DNA from: an uncultured Sulfitobacter sp.
Lineage (GTDB): Bacteria; Pseudomonadota; Alphaproteobacteria; Rhodobacterales; Rhodobacteraceae
Reading direction: 5' to 3'
DNA: 64,000 bases
Assembly: GCF_947497275.1 (NCBI RefSeq)
Contig: NZ_CANMFS010000007.1
Span: forward strand, 16,955-80,954
A model generated the notes under the pieces. The model worked only from the letters and a program-made list of their open reading frames with translations, had not been told where the DNA came from and did no database searches. Within the stretch, counting starts at the first letter, position 1. Each line of letters opens with the position of its first letter. Shown here piece after piece: positions 24,961-34,108 of the stretch. A program made the position numbers and the translations under genes.

Positions 24961-26216
24961 GGCTGCTCGCCAGATCGACGCACCGCTGCCGTCGGACCGT
25001 CTGCGGTGGCCAAGTCCGGCTCGGGCTGAACGAGGGTCCCTGCCGCAATGAGCTGCGCAACCCGATCCGATGAGAAGCCCAATTCCTCCAGAATCTCCGC
25101 GCCCTGTGCGCCAAGCGCCGGTGCGGGAAGATCGGGCCCCGTCTCTACACCGTGCATCGTATACGGGCTGCGGACCCGGCGCATCGGCCCTTGCTGGGGA
25201 TGGTCATAATCCTCGATCAGCCCGACCGCGCGGATATGCGGATCGTCGGGCAGATCCTCCATGGCCATGACCGGCGCGTTGGGGATGTCGAGAGAGTCGA
25301 ACAGCGTCTGCCACTCTGCGGTGGTCCGTTGCGGCAGGATATGCGCTACAACGAGTTCATAGAGTTCGGGGAAGTGCCGCTGAGTGGTGACTGCGTCGGT
25401 CATCATGGGGCCGTCGACCACATCATCGCGACCCACCGCGCGCAAAAACCGCTGCCATTGGTCGAATTTATAGACCCCGTGTGCGATGAAGCCGTCGCTG
25501 GTTTGCGCCGGCTTGCGAAACGGGCTCATCACCCGGGCGTAGCCGAACCCGCCTTCCGGCGGCCGGTAGGCGGCACCGCTGAAATGTTGGCTCAGCATTA
25601 CCGACACCATGGTTTCAAACATCGGGGTTTCGATATAGCACCCTTCGCCGGTGGTGCGCTGCCGGAACAGACCGGCAAGCATCGCCTGACCCAGCGCCAG
25701 CCCGGTGATCTTGTCTGCGGCCACCATCGGCACGAAGGCGGGCGCCCCAGTGTTGCGACCATTGGCCTCGGCCAAACCCGAGCGCGCCTGGATCAGATCG
25801 TCGAAGGCGGGAAGGTCCGCATAGGGGCCGTCCTGCCCGAACCCGATCGCGGCACAGTAGACGATGCGGGGATTGACTGCCCGCACCGCATCATATCCAA
25901 GGCCGAGCCGCTCGATCGCGGGCACCCGCATATTGTGAACCACGATGTCCGCCTGGCTCAGCATTTCCAACAGCGTCTCGCGCCCTTCGGGAGATTTGAG
26001 ATCGAGCGCAATGCTGCGCTTGTTCCGGTTTACCGCCATCCATTGTGCGGTCATCCCCGGCACGCGAGAGACGCCGAGCTGCCGGTAATAATCGCCGTCC
26101 GGCGCTTCGACCTTGATTACATCGGCACCGAAATCGCCCAGGAACTGCGTGGCGTAAGGCGCAAGTAGAATGTGCCCCAACTCTATAACGCGCACCCCAT
26201 CGAGCATCTGAAACAT
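24957..26216 (-). CDS. CaiB/BaiF-family (class III) CoA-transferase
   Basis: This 419-residue CoA-transferase has VRVIELGHILLAPYATQFLGDFGADVIKVEAP, VNRNKRSIALDLKSPEG and a candidate catalytic Asp in VAADKITG. The start ATG 26216 is preceded by GAGGGGGATGG; a longer frame begins at 26267 but lacks such a site. It is the promoter-proximal gene of the CaiB-GntR-ACAD operon and is divergent from the TRAP transporter genes, so imported acid could be charged by CoA transfer and then dehydrogenated. Confidence 0.9.
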   Translation of the reverse strand: MFQMLDGVRVIELGHILLAPYATQFLGDFGADVIKVEAPDGDYYRQLGVSRVPGMTAQWMAVNRNKRSIALDLKSPEGRETLLEMLSQADIVVHNMRVPAIERLGLGYDAVRAVNPRIVYCAAIGFGQDGPYADLPAFDDLIQARSGLAEANGRNTGAPAFVPMVAADKITGLALGQAMLAGLFRQRTTGEGCYIETPMFETMVSVMLSQHFSGAAYRPPEGGFGYARVMSPFRKPAQTSDGFIAHGVYKFDQWQRFLRAVGRDDVVDGPMMTDAVTTQRHFPELYELVVAHILPQRTTAEWQTLFDSLDIPNAPVMAMEDLPDDPHIRAVGLIEDYDHPQQGPMRRVRSPYTMHGVETGPDLPAPALGAQGAEILEELGFSSDRVAQLIAAGTLVQPEPDLATADGPTAAVRRSGEQP

Positions 26217-26310
26217 GACACCATCCCCCTCTTCCGGATCGCCGTCGACGATAACACGGTGCTCCAAAAGACCATAAGACTATATTCCTATATTTTTTAC
26301 ACGCGAAGCG

Positions 26311-26338
26311 TTGACTTGCAAGGGGGCCTTGCTAAGTT
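26311..26338 (+). promoter_or_regulatory. Putative sigma-70 promoter with an operator palindrome in its spacer
   Basis: TTGACT at 26311-26316 and TAAGTT at 26333-26338 are separated by 16 bp. The spacer holds the perfect inverted repeat GCAAGG-GGG-CCTTGC (26318-26332). It lies about 95 bp before the DctQ start in the region divergent from the CoA-transferase/GntR operon. A repressor bound there would block RNA polymerase directly; GntR from 24118 is the nearest candidate (inference). Confidence 0.5.
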
Positions 26339-26432
26339 TGGCGCCACAATGAGGCAAAGGTGGTTTCTTCGGGTCCCGAATTTACCGCTGAATAAAGAGC
26401 CTGCAATAGTGAAAAACGGGAGCGAGATCGCA

Positions 26433-27026
26433 ATGGAGCCATCGGAAGACAGGGGGGTTGCACGCACGATGTCAGTCGTCTCGCGCGGGTTGGCCGCGCT
26501 CGAGACTGGGCTCGCGGCGCTGGCCTGTATCGCACTGGCGGCAATCATGCTGATCGTGGTCGTGGATGTCGCGATGCGCTACGCGCTTTCGATGCCCTTG
26601 GGCTGGTCGTACGACCTGATCGGGCTTTACCTTGTGGTGGCGGTGTTTTTTCTGATGCTGCCCGACACGCTTCATCATCACGGCCATGTGGCAATCGATC
26701 TGTTCCAGAACGTGCTTCCGCGAAGGTTTCGGCACTTGGGTCTGGCGGTGGGCTATGCCGCCGGGGCAGTGGTTATGGCGCTGATCGGGGCCGAGGCCTT
26801 GGGCCGCTTTCAAAGCGCCTATGCCGGGCAGGACCGGATCGCCGCGCTGGTGCCTTGGTTGACGTGGCCGGCTTATCTGGTTGTTCTGATCGGCACCGCG
26901 CTGTTGACGCTTCGGCTGGTCTACCGGGCGGTCGGGCATGGGCTTTCCATTTTTTCGCATCACGATCTGGTCGAGATGCCGCCCCCGCCCGAGACGGCTG
27001 CTCCCCACGGGGAGGACGTCCTGTGA
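26433..27026 (+). CDS. TRAP transporter small permease, DctQ-like
   Basis: This 197-residue membrane protein has four hydrophobic segments and the DctQ-family traits VVVDVAMRYALSMPLGWSYDL in the first half. ATG 26433 follows GGGAGCGAGA; ATG 26469, behind GGGGGG, is an alternative. The stop overlaps the GTG of the large permease. It stabilises the large subunit in the cytoplasmic membrane. Confidence 0.85.
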   Translation: MEPSEDRGVARTMSVVSRGLAALETGLAALACIALAAIMLIVVVDVAMRYALSMPLGWSYDLIGLYLVVAVFFLMLPDTLHHHGHVAIDLFQNVLPRRFRHLGLAVGYAAGAVVMALIGAEALGRFQSAYAGQDRIAALVPWLTWPAYLVVLIGTALLTLRLVYRAVGHGLSIFSHHDLVEMPPPPETAAPHGEDVL

Positions 27027-28309
27027 CGGTGGCTTTGGTTATTGTCCTTCTGACCGGGCTGCTCGTGATCGGGCTTCCGGTGGCCCTGGCAATGGCAATT
27101 TCGGGCTCGGTTGGGCTTTACCTGTTCGGCGGCATGGCTGTGCTGGGTGGCATCCTGAAAACCGCGCCCCTAAGCACCGCGAATTCCTACGAGATCATTA
27201 CCATCCCGATGTTTATCCTGATGGCCGAGTTCGTCATCATCTCAGGCGTGGCGCAGGATCTTTTCCGCGCCGCAACCGTATGGGTTGGCCGACTGCGCGG
27301 TGGTCTGGCAATGGCCACGGCGGTGGCCGGGGCCGGCTTTGGCGCGATTTCGGGATCGAGCACGGCCTCGGCGGCAACGCTTGCCTCCACCTCGATCCCG
27401 GCGATGATCGACGAAGGCTACGACCCCAAGCTGGCGAGCGGCGTGGTGGCGATTTCGGGCACTCTGGCGATGTTGATACCGCCGTCGGTGGCGCTGATAC
27501 TGTATGGGATCATCGCAGATATCTCAGTCGGACAACTGTTGGTGGCGGGTGTGATCCCGGGGATACTGGTCGCTTTGACTATCATGCTCACGGTCGCGGT
27601 ATTGGTGCGTATCGATCCTTCGGCGGCGCCCGCCGGCCGGTCTTACAGCTTTCGCGAAAAGATCGCGTCGCTGTCGCGCGTGGGGCCGATGTTGCTGCTG
27701 TTCATGGCCGTCACTGGCACGATCTACTCCGGAATTGCCACGCCAACCGAGGCATCGGGCATCGGTGCTTTCGGTGCGATGTTGCTGGCGCTGCGCGAGG
27801 GCAAGCTGGGATTCGGTTCGGCCTGGGGTTGCCTGAGGCGCGCGGCGCAGACCACCTGCATGATCTTCTTTGTGATCCTCGGGGCGCATATTTTCGGCTA
27901 TTTTTTCACCCTCACGCGAGTGACCAACGATCTGACCCAATGGATCGGCGGTCTCGGTATGCCACCGATGGGGGTGATGGTGGTGATCCTGATCATTTAC
28001 ATATTTCTTGGCGCCTTCATGGACCAGATCGCCATTCTCATCCTGACGGTACCGGTACTCTTGCCGCTGGTCCTGACGCTGGGCTTCGATCCGGTCTGGT
28101 TCGGCGTGATCGTCGTGGTGACAGCCGAGGTCGGCATGGTCACGCCACCGCTGGGTATGAACGTCTTTGTGGTGGCCAGGTATACGCGCCGACCCTTGGG
28201 CGAAATTTTCCGCGGCACATTCCCCCATGTCCTGGCGCATTTGCTGGTGATCGCGCTGCTCACCGCCTTTCCCGCGTTGGTACTGTGGTTGCCTTCGACA
28301 ATGAACTGA
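27023..28309 (+). CDS. TRAP transporter large permease, DctM-like
   Basis: This 428-residue membrane protein is the ion-coupled channel subunit. It has about twelve hydrophobic segments, the conserved SGSSTASAATLASTSIPAM motif after the first third and the GAFMDQIAIL and PPLGMNVFVV motifs in the second half. The start is GTG 27023, behind GGAGG and overlapping the dctQ stop (GTGA). It forms a secondary, probably sodium-driven, importer with DctQ and the receptor downstream. Confidence 0.92.
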   Translation: MTVALVIVLLTGLLVIGLPVALAMAISGSVGLYLFGGMAVLGGILKTAPLSTANSYEIITIPMFILMAEFVIISGVAQDLFRAATVWVGRLRGGLAMATAVAGAGFGAISGSSTASAATLASTSIPAMIDEGYDPKLASGVVAISGTLAMLIPPSVALILYGIIADISVGQLLVAGVIPGILVALTIMLTVAVLVRIDPSAAPAGRSYSFREKIASLSRVGPMLLLFMAVTGTIYSGIATPTEASGIGAFGAMLLALREGKLGFGSAWGCLRRAAQTTCMIFFVILGAHIFGYFFTLTRVTNDLTQWIGGLGMPPMGVMVVILIIYIFLGAFMDQIAILILTVPVLLPLVLTLGFDPVWFGVIVVVTAEVGMVTPPLGMNVFVVARYTRRPLGEIFRGTFPHVLAHLLVIALLTAFPALVLWLPSTMN

Positions 28310-28371
28310 CGACAGCGGCCTGCGCAATCGCGTCGGTCCATAACCCTAAAAGACAGGAGGAGAATGAAACC

Positions 28372-29418
28372 ATGCCCAGAATATTCAGAGTTCCATCGCC
28401 CGTACGGACAGCCGGCCATGCCCTGGCCGTCGCTTTGCTGCCACTCGCCGCGCAACCGGTCTCCGCGCAGGAGATCGAACTGCGCGCGGCCGACAGTCTG
28501 CCCACCGGGCATTACATTGCCCAGAGCCTCATCGAACCCTTCATGGAGCGGGTGAGCGAGCGGACCGGAAAGACCGAGTTCGCCTATTTCCCGGCGCAGC
28601 AGCTTGGCAAGGCCAAGGACCTGCTGTCGCTGACCCAGACCGGTGTGACCGATATCGGCTATGTCGGCCCATCGTATGTCAGCGACAAGATGCCTTTGTC
28701 GGCGGTAGGTCAATTACCCGAAGCGTTTACGACCTCGTGCGAGGGCACGATGGCCTATTGGGAGATCGCCAAACCCGGCGGCGTACTCGATAAGGCCGAA
28801 TTCGCACCGAATGGCGTGCGCATGCTGATGGCGATGGTGCTGCCGCCCTATAACCTGCTGACGTCCAGCCGCGAAATCACCGGACTGGACAGCATGGAAG
28901 GCCTGAAGATTCGCAGCACCGGCGGCGCGCTTGACCTGACCGTTCAGAAGATCGGCGGCGTGCCGGTCCAGATGCCCGCGCCCGAAGTGCGCGAGGCGCT
29001 GTCGCGCGGAACGATCGACGCCGGGCTCTTCCCCTATCCCAGCGTCACCCCCTACGGAATGGAAACCTTCCTTGACTGGGGAACGCAGGGAATGAACTTC
29101 GGATCTTTCGTTGCAACCTACGTGATCAGCAAGGAAAAATGGGACAGTCTGCCCGAGGACGTCCAGCAGGCGATCACCGAGATTGGCGAGGATGTGACCA
29201 AGGAAGGCTGCGAAACCGCCGACCGGCAGAACCTTGAAGTCAAGCAGCAGATTGCCGATGCTGGTGTGACCTTCGTCGACCTGCCCGCCGGAGACGTGGA
29301 AAAGCTCGACCAGATCCTGTCGACAGTGGGGTCCGAATGGGCCGAACAACTCGATGCCCAAGGCGAGCCGGGGTCCGAGGTCCTCGAAGCTTTCCGGTCA
29401 GCGCTGGGACAGAACTGA
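28372..29418 (+). CDS. TRAP transporter substrate-binding protein, DctP-type
   Basis: This 348-residue periplasmic receptor has a signal peptide ending around PVSAQ (residues 30-33) and the DctP layout IELRAADSLPTGHYIAQ, YFPAQQLGKAKDLLSLTQTG, and GLKIRSTGGALDLTVQKIGG with the conserved Arg that binds a carboxylate in this family. ATG 28372 follows AGGAGGAGAATG. Hence the ligand is very probably an organic acid. It is the last gene of the transporter operon, and an inverted repeat follows. Confidence 0.9.
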   Translation: MPRIFRVPSPVRTAGHALAVALLPLAAQPVSAQEIELRAADSLPTGHYIAQSLIEPFMERVSERTGKTEFAYFPAQQLGKAKDLLSLTQTGVTDIGYVGPSYVSDKMPLSAVGQLPEAFTTSCEGTMAYWEIAKPGGVLDKAEFAPNGVRMLMAMVLPPYNLLTSSREITGLDSMEGLKIRSTGGALDLTVQKIGGVPVQMPAPEVREALSRGTIDAGLFPYPSVTPYGMETFLDWGTQGMNFGSFVATYVISKEKWDSLPEDVQQAITEIGEDVTKEGCETADRQNLEVKQQIADAGVTFVDLPAGDVEKLDQILSTVGSEWAEQLDAQGEPGSEVLEAFRSALGQN

Positions 29419-29432
29419 TAACAGATCGCGGT

Positions 29433-29461
29433 CGGCCCGGTTCCTGTGTGGGCCCGGGCCG
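29433..29461 (+). terminator. Inverted repeat after the DctP-type receptor gene
   Basis: Arms CGGCCCGG (29433-29440) and CCGGGCCG (29454-29461) enclose 13 bases, 15 bp after the stop codon. No T-tract follows, so the strength as terminator is uncertain; it parallels the hairpins after the other receptor genes in the window. Confidence 0.45.
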
Positions 29462-29830
29462 CCAAATACGCTCAGATCTCTGCCGGTGGGCGCGTTTGCA
29501 TCCGTCGCTTCGACACCCGGCCCGGTCGCGCGTTATGCGGCTGAAATCCGGGCCGGCCGTGCATAGGTTCGGCCACCTTCATCCCGAGTCTGAAAATACG
29601 TTTATGCGGGGACCAAAGGCGGTAGTGTAACGAATCCGGCCAGTTGATTTGTGCATTCATCCAATTCAGAACCGAAACCACGTCTGCAACCGGTGAGGTT
29701 TGGCCGGATCAAATGACGGGCCGCACTACATGTATCTATAGCATGATCTTTGATTGCAAACCTGCTCGTATCCATTCGAGCCTCATCTTTGAGGGTGCAT
29801 CGGAAATCACGACAGACGGGACCCCGATGA
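29462..29830. other. Gap with no recognised gene
   Basis: These 369 bp lie between the DctP-type receptor and the end of the iclR gene. The second half is less GC-rich than the surroundings. A frame of about 80 codons on the plus strand from 29644 shows no familiar motif and lacks a ribosome-binding site. A small stem CCTCA-TCTT-TGAGG is visible near 29783. It may be a remnant of decayed sequence. Confidence 0.4.
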
Positions 29831-30634
29831 TCAACAGACCCTTGGATCATGACCTTTCTTTCCCAGATTCCGAACAATTTCTTCACGCATGATCTTAACA
29901 ATCTCGTTTTCGGATCGCAGGATGACATCCGTTGGGGCACCAACCCCGACGGCGAAAAGACGAGAACTCTGGTGGCTGGGAAAAGGCATGGAGATCAATC
30001 CAGCACCTTTGACAACTTGATCGGTGGAAAGATAGTACCCTTTGGCGCGGGTCTGGGCCAACGAGGCGACGAAGGCCTTCACGTCCACTGCCGGTTCGTC
30101 GGGCGCACGATAGGCATTGATTCTTCGCAACAGCCGGCACACTTCTTCATCGCTGAAACGGCTCATCAGAACCCGTCCAACCCCCGAAATTCCCAGCGGC
30201 CGTCGCGTGCCAAGTGAAATGTGGTGGATCGGCGACTTCTTCGGACGGATCAGGTGCACATACTCCGCCTCGTCACCGTTCTTGGTTGCCAAAACCACCA
30301 CATGCCGGGTCCGTTCCGAAATAGCTTTCAGCAGCCGCTGAATGATGCCTTCACCGAACAGGTCGGGATTCATCCATGACCCCAAAAGCGGAACCCGCTC
30401 GGTGGGGAAATAGCTCTTCTGTTTAGCGTCGTGGGTCAGGAACCCCAACTCGACCAAACTTTTCAGGAGCGCCGAGGTACTCGATTGCGGATACCCCAGT
30501 TCCTTGGAGACCTCCACGACCGACAGCGGTCGACGAACCTCGTCGAAATACACCAAGGTCTGGCAAGTGCGTGCGACCGATTTCACGATGGGGGTCCCGC
30601 GTGCCTTCACAGAAGCCCGATGCGCGTCATCCAT
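29831..30634 (-). CDS. IclR-family transcriptional regulator
   Basis: This 267-residue regulator has the N-terminal winged helix (RPLSVVEVSKELGYPQSSTSALLKSL, about residues 35-60) and the C-terminal IclR effector domain (GRVLMSRFSDEEV, YYLSTDQVVKGAGLISMPF). ATG 30634 follows GGGAGGGGATT. Two inverted repeats lie directly upstream and could be autoregulatory sites. It stands alone between the TRAP operon and the single-chain ligase gene; target operons on either side are likely but not shown. Confidence 0.9.
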   Translation of the reverse strand: MDDAHRASVKARGTPIVKSVARTCQTLVYFDEVRRPLSVVEVSKELGYPQSSTSALLKSLVELGFLTHDAKQKSYFPTERVPLLGSWMNPDLFGEGIIQRLLKAISERTRHVVVLATKNGDEAEYVHLIRPKKSPIHHISLGTRRPLGISGVGRVLMSRFSDEEVCRLLRRINAYRAPDEPAVDVKAFVASLAQTRAKGYYLSTDQVVKGAGLISMPFPSHQSSRLFAVGVGAPTDVILRSENEIVKIMREEIVRNLGKKGHDPRVC

Positions 30635-30648
30635 AATCCCCTCCCGGC

Positions 30649-30669
30649 ATACTATTATATGAACAGTAT
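30649..30669. promoter_or_regulatory. Inverted repeat next to the iclR start, putative autoregulatory operator
   Basis: Arms ATACT and AGTAT enclose 11 AT-rich bases and lie only 15 bp from the iclR start codon, over the expected promoter or leader. This is a usual place for an autoregulatory site. No binding evidence can be read from sequence. Confidence 0.35.
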
Positions 30670-30693
30670 TCAGAAAGTAGAATGGCGGCGGAT

Positions 30694-30722
30694 GTAATTT
30701 CTGTCAACTGTTAGAAAATTAC
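30694..30722. promoter_or_regulatory. Second inverted repeat upstream of iclR
   Basis: Arms GTAATTT and AAATTAC enclose 15 bases that themselves contain TTTCT and AGAAA in symmetric position, giving an extended, nearly symmetric AT-rich site 60-90 bp upstream of the iclR start. It may be part of the promoter or an operator. Confidence 0.35.
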
Positions 30723-30773
30723 ACAAATTCCGCCACATGCGTTGGAGGCTCGGGAAGGTGTCGGGTACGGGTG

Positions 30774-32888
30774 TCAGTGGCCTCCTCTTCTCGTGGGGAT
30801 AATTACGCCATCTGCGGCCACGGCGCCCTGGCCATTCGGACCGATGATCAACGGGTTCACATCAATGGTCTCAAGCGCGGCGCCGTGATGGGCCGCAAAG
30901 GCGGACAGGCGCGCGAGCGCGTCAGCGAGCGCGTCGATGTCGCGTTCGGGCGCGCCGCGGAATGCGTCCAGCAGCTTGCGACCGTGGATTTCGTCGATCA
31001 TGCGACGCGCTTCGGCGGGGCCGAAAGGGGCAACCCGGAAAGACACGTCCCCCAAGGCCTCGACCAGCACCCCGCCCAGACCGAACATCACGACCGGCCC
31101 GAATGCCGGATCCTGGGTCACGCCGAGTATGGCCTCCAGCCCCGGTGCAGCCTGTTCGGCCACGACCAGCCCGTCGATCCGCGCATCGGGCGCTTTCTCG
31201 GACGCCAGCTCCAGAATGCGCGCCCCGGCAGAGCGGACCTCTTCGGCTGAACGCAGGTTCAGTTCCACACCACCGATATCGGATTTATGCAGGATGTCGG
31301 GCGAAGCGATCTTGAGCACGATCGGAAAGCCAATCTCCTGCGCCGCTTCGGCTGCCGCCACCGGGGTCTTGGCCAGGGTTTCGCGCACGATCCCGATGCC
31401 GGCCTCGGCAAGCAAGGCCTTCGCCTCGATCTCGTTCACCATGCCGTCCGGCAACGGCGACAGGTCCGCCAGTTCGGGTATCGGGTCGTCTTCGCCCGCG
31501 CGCGCAAAGGATTTGGCGAAATAGCGCAATGCGGCCATCGCGCGGACCGCACGGGTCGGTTCCTCGAACACGATGAACCCCGACTTTTCATATGCGGCAC
31601 GACCCTCGGGTTCGGTCAGCGAACAAAACAGCATCGGCCTGCCGGGGTACTTCTCGCGGATGCGCTCCAGCCCGGTCCGGATGGCTTCGTTCAGGTCGGC
31701 AACAAGACCGACCGTGGACATGAAGATGATGGCACCGTCAATTTCGCCGTCGCCAAACAACACATCCATGTTGGTTTCCAGGAGGTCGATCTGGTTTACC
31801 AATTGCGCCGTCACATCGACGGGGTTTCGGACACCGGCAAAGGGCAGCACCGCTTTCAGCTTCTTCTGCGCATGATCGGGAAGCGCGGGTACATCCAGCT
31901 TCAGTTTCTCTGCCTCGTCGGCCATCAGCACCCCAACGCCACCGGACACCGTCACAAGACCCAGCCGGTCGCCCTGCATCATCGACGCGGATTCGGCGCA
32001 GGCATAGGTCACATCGAACATTTCATCGACCGAGTGCGCCCGGTAGACACCGTATTGCCGGAAAGCCGCGTCATAGACCGCGTCGGACCCCGCCAGTGAT
32101 GCGGTATGCGACTGTGCGGCCTCGGCGCCAACCGCGCTGCGTCCGACCTTCATCATGACCACCGGCTTTTCGCGGGCGCGGGCGAGTTCAAGAGCCTCGA
32201 CCAGCCTGTCGCGGTCGGTCGCGCCTTCGAGATAGCCCATGATCACGCGGGTTTCGTCATCCTGCGCGCAATAGGCTACGGCATCGGCGAAATCGACGTC
32301 GCAGGAATTGCCCGTCGTCGCCCACAGGTTAACGCCCAGTCCGCGCATCCTGACGAGCGTCATACAGTACGACCCGAAGGCCCCGCTCTGGCTGACGATC
32401 GACACGCCGCCCGGCTTGGGCAGGTACTTTTCGACCCCCGGCGTGAAGGTCGCGTAAAGGTTGTGGCGGACGTTGGCGATGCCAAGGCAGTTCGGCCCGA
32501 CAAGCCGCATACCGCCTTCGCGCGCGATATCGACCATGCGCGCCTGAAGCGCTGCACCTTCGTCGTTGACCTCGGAGAACCCCGAGCTGAAGATCACCGC
32601 GCCGCGCACGCCGCGCGCCGCGCAATCCTCGACCGCCTGAACCGCCAGCCGCGCAGGCAGCGCGATTACCGCCAGATCCGGTGTCGTCAGAGCCTCGGTG
32701 ATCGACGGATATGCCGTCAGCCCCTGCACCTTGGACGTTTTCGGGTTTATCGGCAGGATCGTACCGTCGAACCCATGCCGCCTGAGAAAATCCACCGGTC
32801 GTCCGCCGATGCGTTTGGGGTCACTCGACGCGCCGATCACGGCAACAGAACGAGGAGCGAAAATGGCATCCATTCCGTCAATTCGCAT
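30774..32888 (-). CDS. Single-chain ADP-forming acyl-CoA ligase (acetate-CoA ligase family)
   Basis: This 704-residue NDP-forming acyl-CoA synthetase makes an acyl-CoA from acid, CoA and ATP with release of ADP, through phosphohistidine. Order: CoA-binding Rossmann domain (IFAPRSVAVIGASSDPKRIGG), two ligase-CoA subdomains with LVGPNCLGI and the phosphohistidine segment QSHTASLAGSD, then an ATP-grasp domain with PDILHKSDIGGVELNL and IDVNPLI near the C-terminus. The start ATG 32888 follows AAAGGAAAA; upstream open frame overlaps the ACAD. It is last in the CaiB-ACAD-ligase unit. The divergent operon carries the same activity as two separate subunits. Confidence 0.9.
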   Translation of the reverse strand: MRIDGMDAIFAPRSVAVIGASSDPKRIGGRPVDFLRRHGFDGTILPINPKTSKVQGLTAYPSITEALTTPDLAVIALPARLAVQAVEDCAARGVRGAVIFSSGFSEVNDEGAALQARMVDIAREGGMRLVGPNCLGIANVRHNLYATFTPGVEKYLPKPGGVSIVSQSGAFGSYCMTLVRMRGLGVNLWATTGNSCDVDFADAVAYCAQDDETRVIMGYLEGATDRDRLVEALELARAREKPVVMMKVGRSAVGAEAAQSHTASLAGSDAVYDAAFRQYGVYRAHSVDEMFDVTYACAESASMMQGDRLGLVTVSGGVGVLMADEAEKLKLDVPALPDHAQKKLKAVLPFAGVRNPVDVTAQLVNQIDLLETNMDVLFGDGEIDGAIIFMSTVGLVADLNEAIRTGLERIREKYPGRPMLFCSLTEPEGRAAYEKSGFIVFEEPTRAVRAMAALRYFAKSFARAGEDDPIPELADLSPLPDGMVNEIEAKALLAEAGIGIVRETLAKTPVAAAEAAQEIGFPIVLKIASPDILHKSDIGGVELNLRSAEEVRSAGARILELASEKAPDARIDGLVVAEQAAPGLEAILGVTQDPAFGPVVMFGLGGVLVEALGDVSFRVAPFGPAEARRMIDEIHGRKLLDAFRGAPERDIDALADALARLSAFAAHHGAALETIDVNPLIIGPNGQGAVAADGVIIPTRRGGH

Positions 32889-32910
32889 GGGTTTTCCTTT
32901 GATGTTCGTA

Positions 32911-34077
32911 TTAATAGGATTTCGGCAGGCCAAGCGCGTGCTCTGCAATGAACGACAACACCAGTTGCGGTGTGACCGGCGCAATGCGGAACAGGATGGC
33001 TTCGCGCACCAGACGCTCGACATGGTATTCCTTGGCATATCCGAAACCGCCGAATGTCAGCTGTGCGGTCTGCGTCGCCTTCACCGCCGCTTCGCCAGCC
33101 AGATACTTGCCCGCATTGGCTTCGTTTCCACACGGCTTGCCAGCATCGTAAAGCGCGCCGGCGTTCATCGCCATGAGGTTGGCCGCTTCCAGTTCGGCCC
33201 AGCAGGCGGCCAAGGGGTGCTGCACACCCTGGTTCTGGCCGATCGGCCTGCCAAACACGACACGCTCATTGGCGTAATCCGCAGCGCGGCGCAGCGCGTT
33301 GCGCCCGATGCCAACTGCTTCGGCGGCAATCAGAACCCTTTCGGGGTTCAACCCGTGCAGGATCTGGCGAAAGCCCTGACCTTCCTCGCCGATCAGATCC
33401 TCGGCCGGAATCGGCAGCCCGTCGATGAACAGCTCGTTTGAATCGACACACTTGCGGCCCATCTTCTCGATCTCGCGCACCGTGACGAATGTCCTGTCGA
33501 GATCGGTGTAGAACAGGCTCAGGCCTTCGGTGGGTTTCTTGACCTCTTCCAGCGGCGTGGTACGCGCCAAGAGCAGGATCTTGTCGGCAATCTGGGCGGT
33601 CGAAATCCAGACCTTCTGCCCGTGCACAACATAGCGGTCGCCCTGACGCACGGCACGGGTCTTCAGCTTGGTCGTGTCCAGGCCGGTGGTTGGTTCGGTC
33701 ACGCCGAAACAGGCCCGTTGCGCGCCGGCCACCAGCGGCGGAAGGTGCTTTTTCTTCTGGTCGTCGGTGCCGAATTTGACAACGGGATTGAGGCCGAAGA
33801 TGTTCATGTGCACCGCCGAGGCCGCGCTGTTGCCGCCCCCCGATTCCGCGATGGCCTGCATCATGATGGCCGCATCGACGATGCCCAGACCGGCGCCGCC
33901 GTACTCTTCGGGGATGGCGATGCCCAGCCAGCCATCGCGGGCCAGCTTTTGATGCAATTCGTGCGGGAATCCACCCTCGCGGTCCCGGTCTAGCCAAAAT
34001 TCATCATCGAACTCTTCGCAAATCCGAAAGATCGCGTCCCGAATTCCCTGCTGCTCCGATGTCATTTGATAGGTCAT
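32911..34077 (-). CDS. Acyl-CoA dehydrogenase
   Basis: This 388-residue ACAD contains IPEEYGGAGLGIVDAAIMM, GVTEPTTGLDTTKLKTRA, LNPERVLIAAEAVG, NERVVFGRPIGQNQ, LTFGGFGYAKEYHVER and the ending GLPKSY. It is the fourth member of the subfamily with Glu in the (N/P)ER segment and no YEGT motif. The start ATG 34077 follows AAGGAG. It lies 22 bp before the ligase gene and 31 bp after the CoA-transferase gene on the same strand. Confidence 0.93.
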   Translation of the reverse strand: MTYQMTSEQQGIRDAIFRICEEFDDEFWLDRDREGGFPHELHQKLARDGWLGIAIPEEYGGAGLGIVDAAIMMQAIAESGGGNSAASAVHMNIFGLNPVVKFGTDDQKKKHLPPLVAGAQRACFGVTEPTTGLDTTKLKTRAVRQGDRYVVHGQKVWISTAQIADKILLLARTTPLEEVKKPTEGLSLFYTDLDRTFVTVREIEKMGRKCVDSNELFIDGLPIPAEDLIGEEGQGFRQILHGLNPERVLIAAEAVGIGRNALRRAADYANERVVFGRPIGQNQGVQHPLAACWAELEAANLMAMNAGALYDAGKPCGNEANAGKYLAGEAAVKATQTAQLTFGGFGYAKEYHVERLVREAILFRIAPVTPQLVLSFIAEHALGLPKSY

Positions 34078-34108
34078 GATTTTTCTCCTTCATTCTCGCG
34101 GACCCCGA

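Noticed and set aside
26938..28371. Apparent 826-residue fusion in front of the DctP-type receptor
   Set aside because: The upstream part is the out-of-frame shadow of the DctM gene; the real receptor begins with a signal peptide and a strong ribosome-binding site at 28372.
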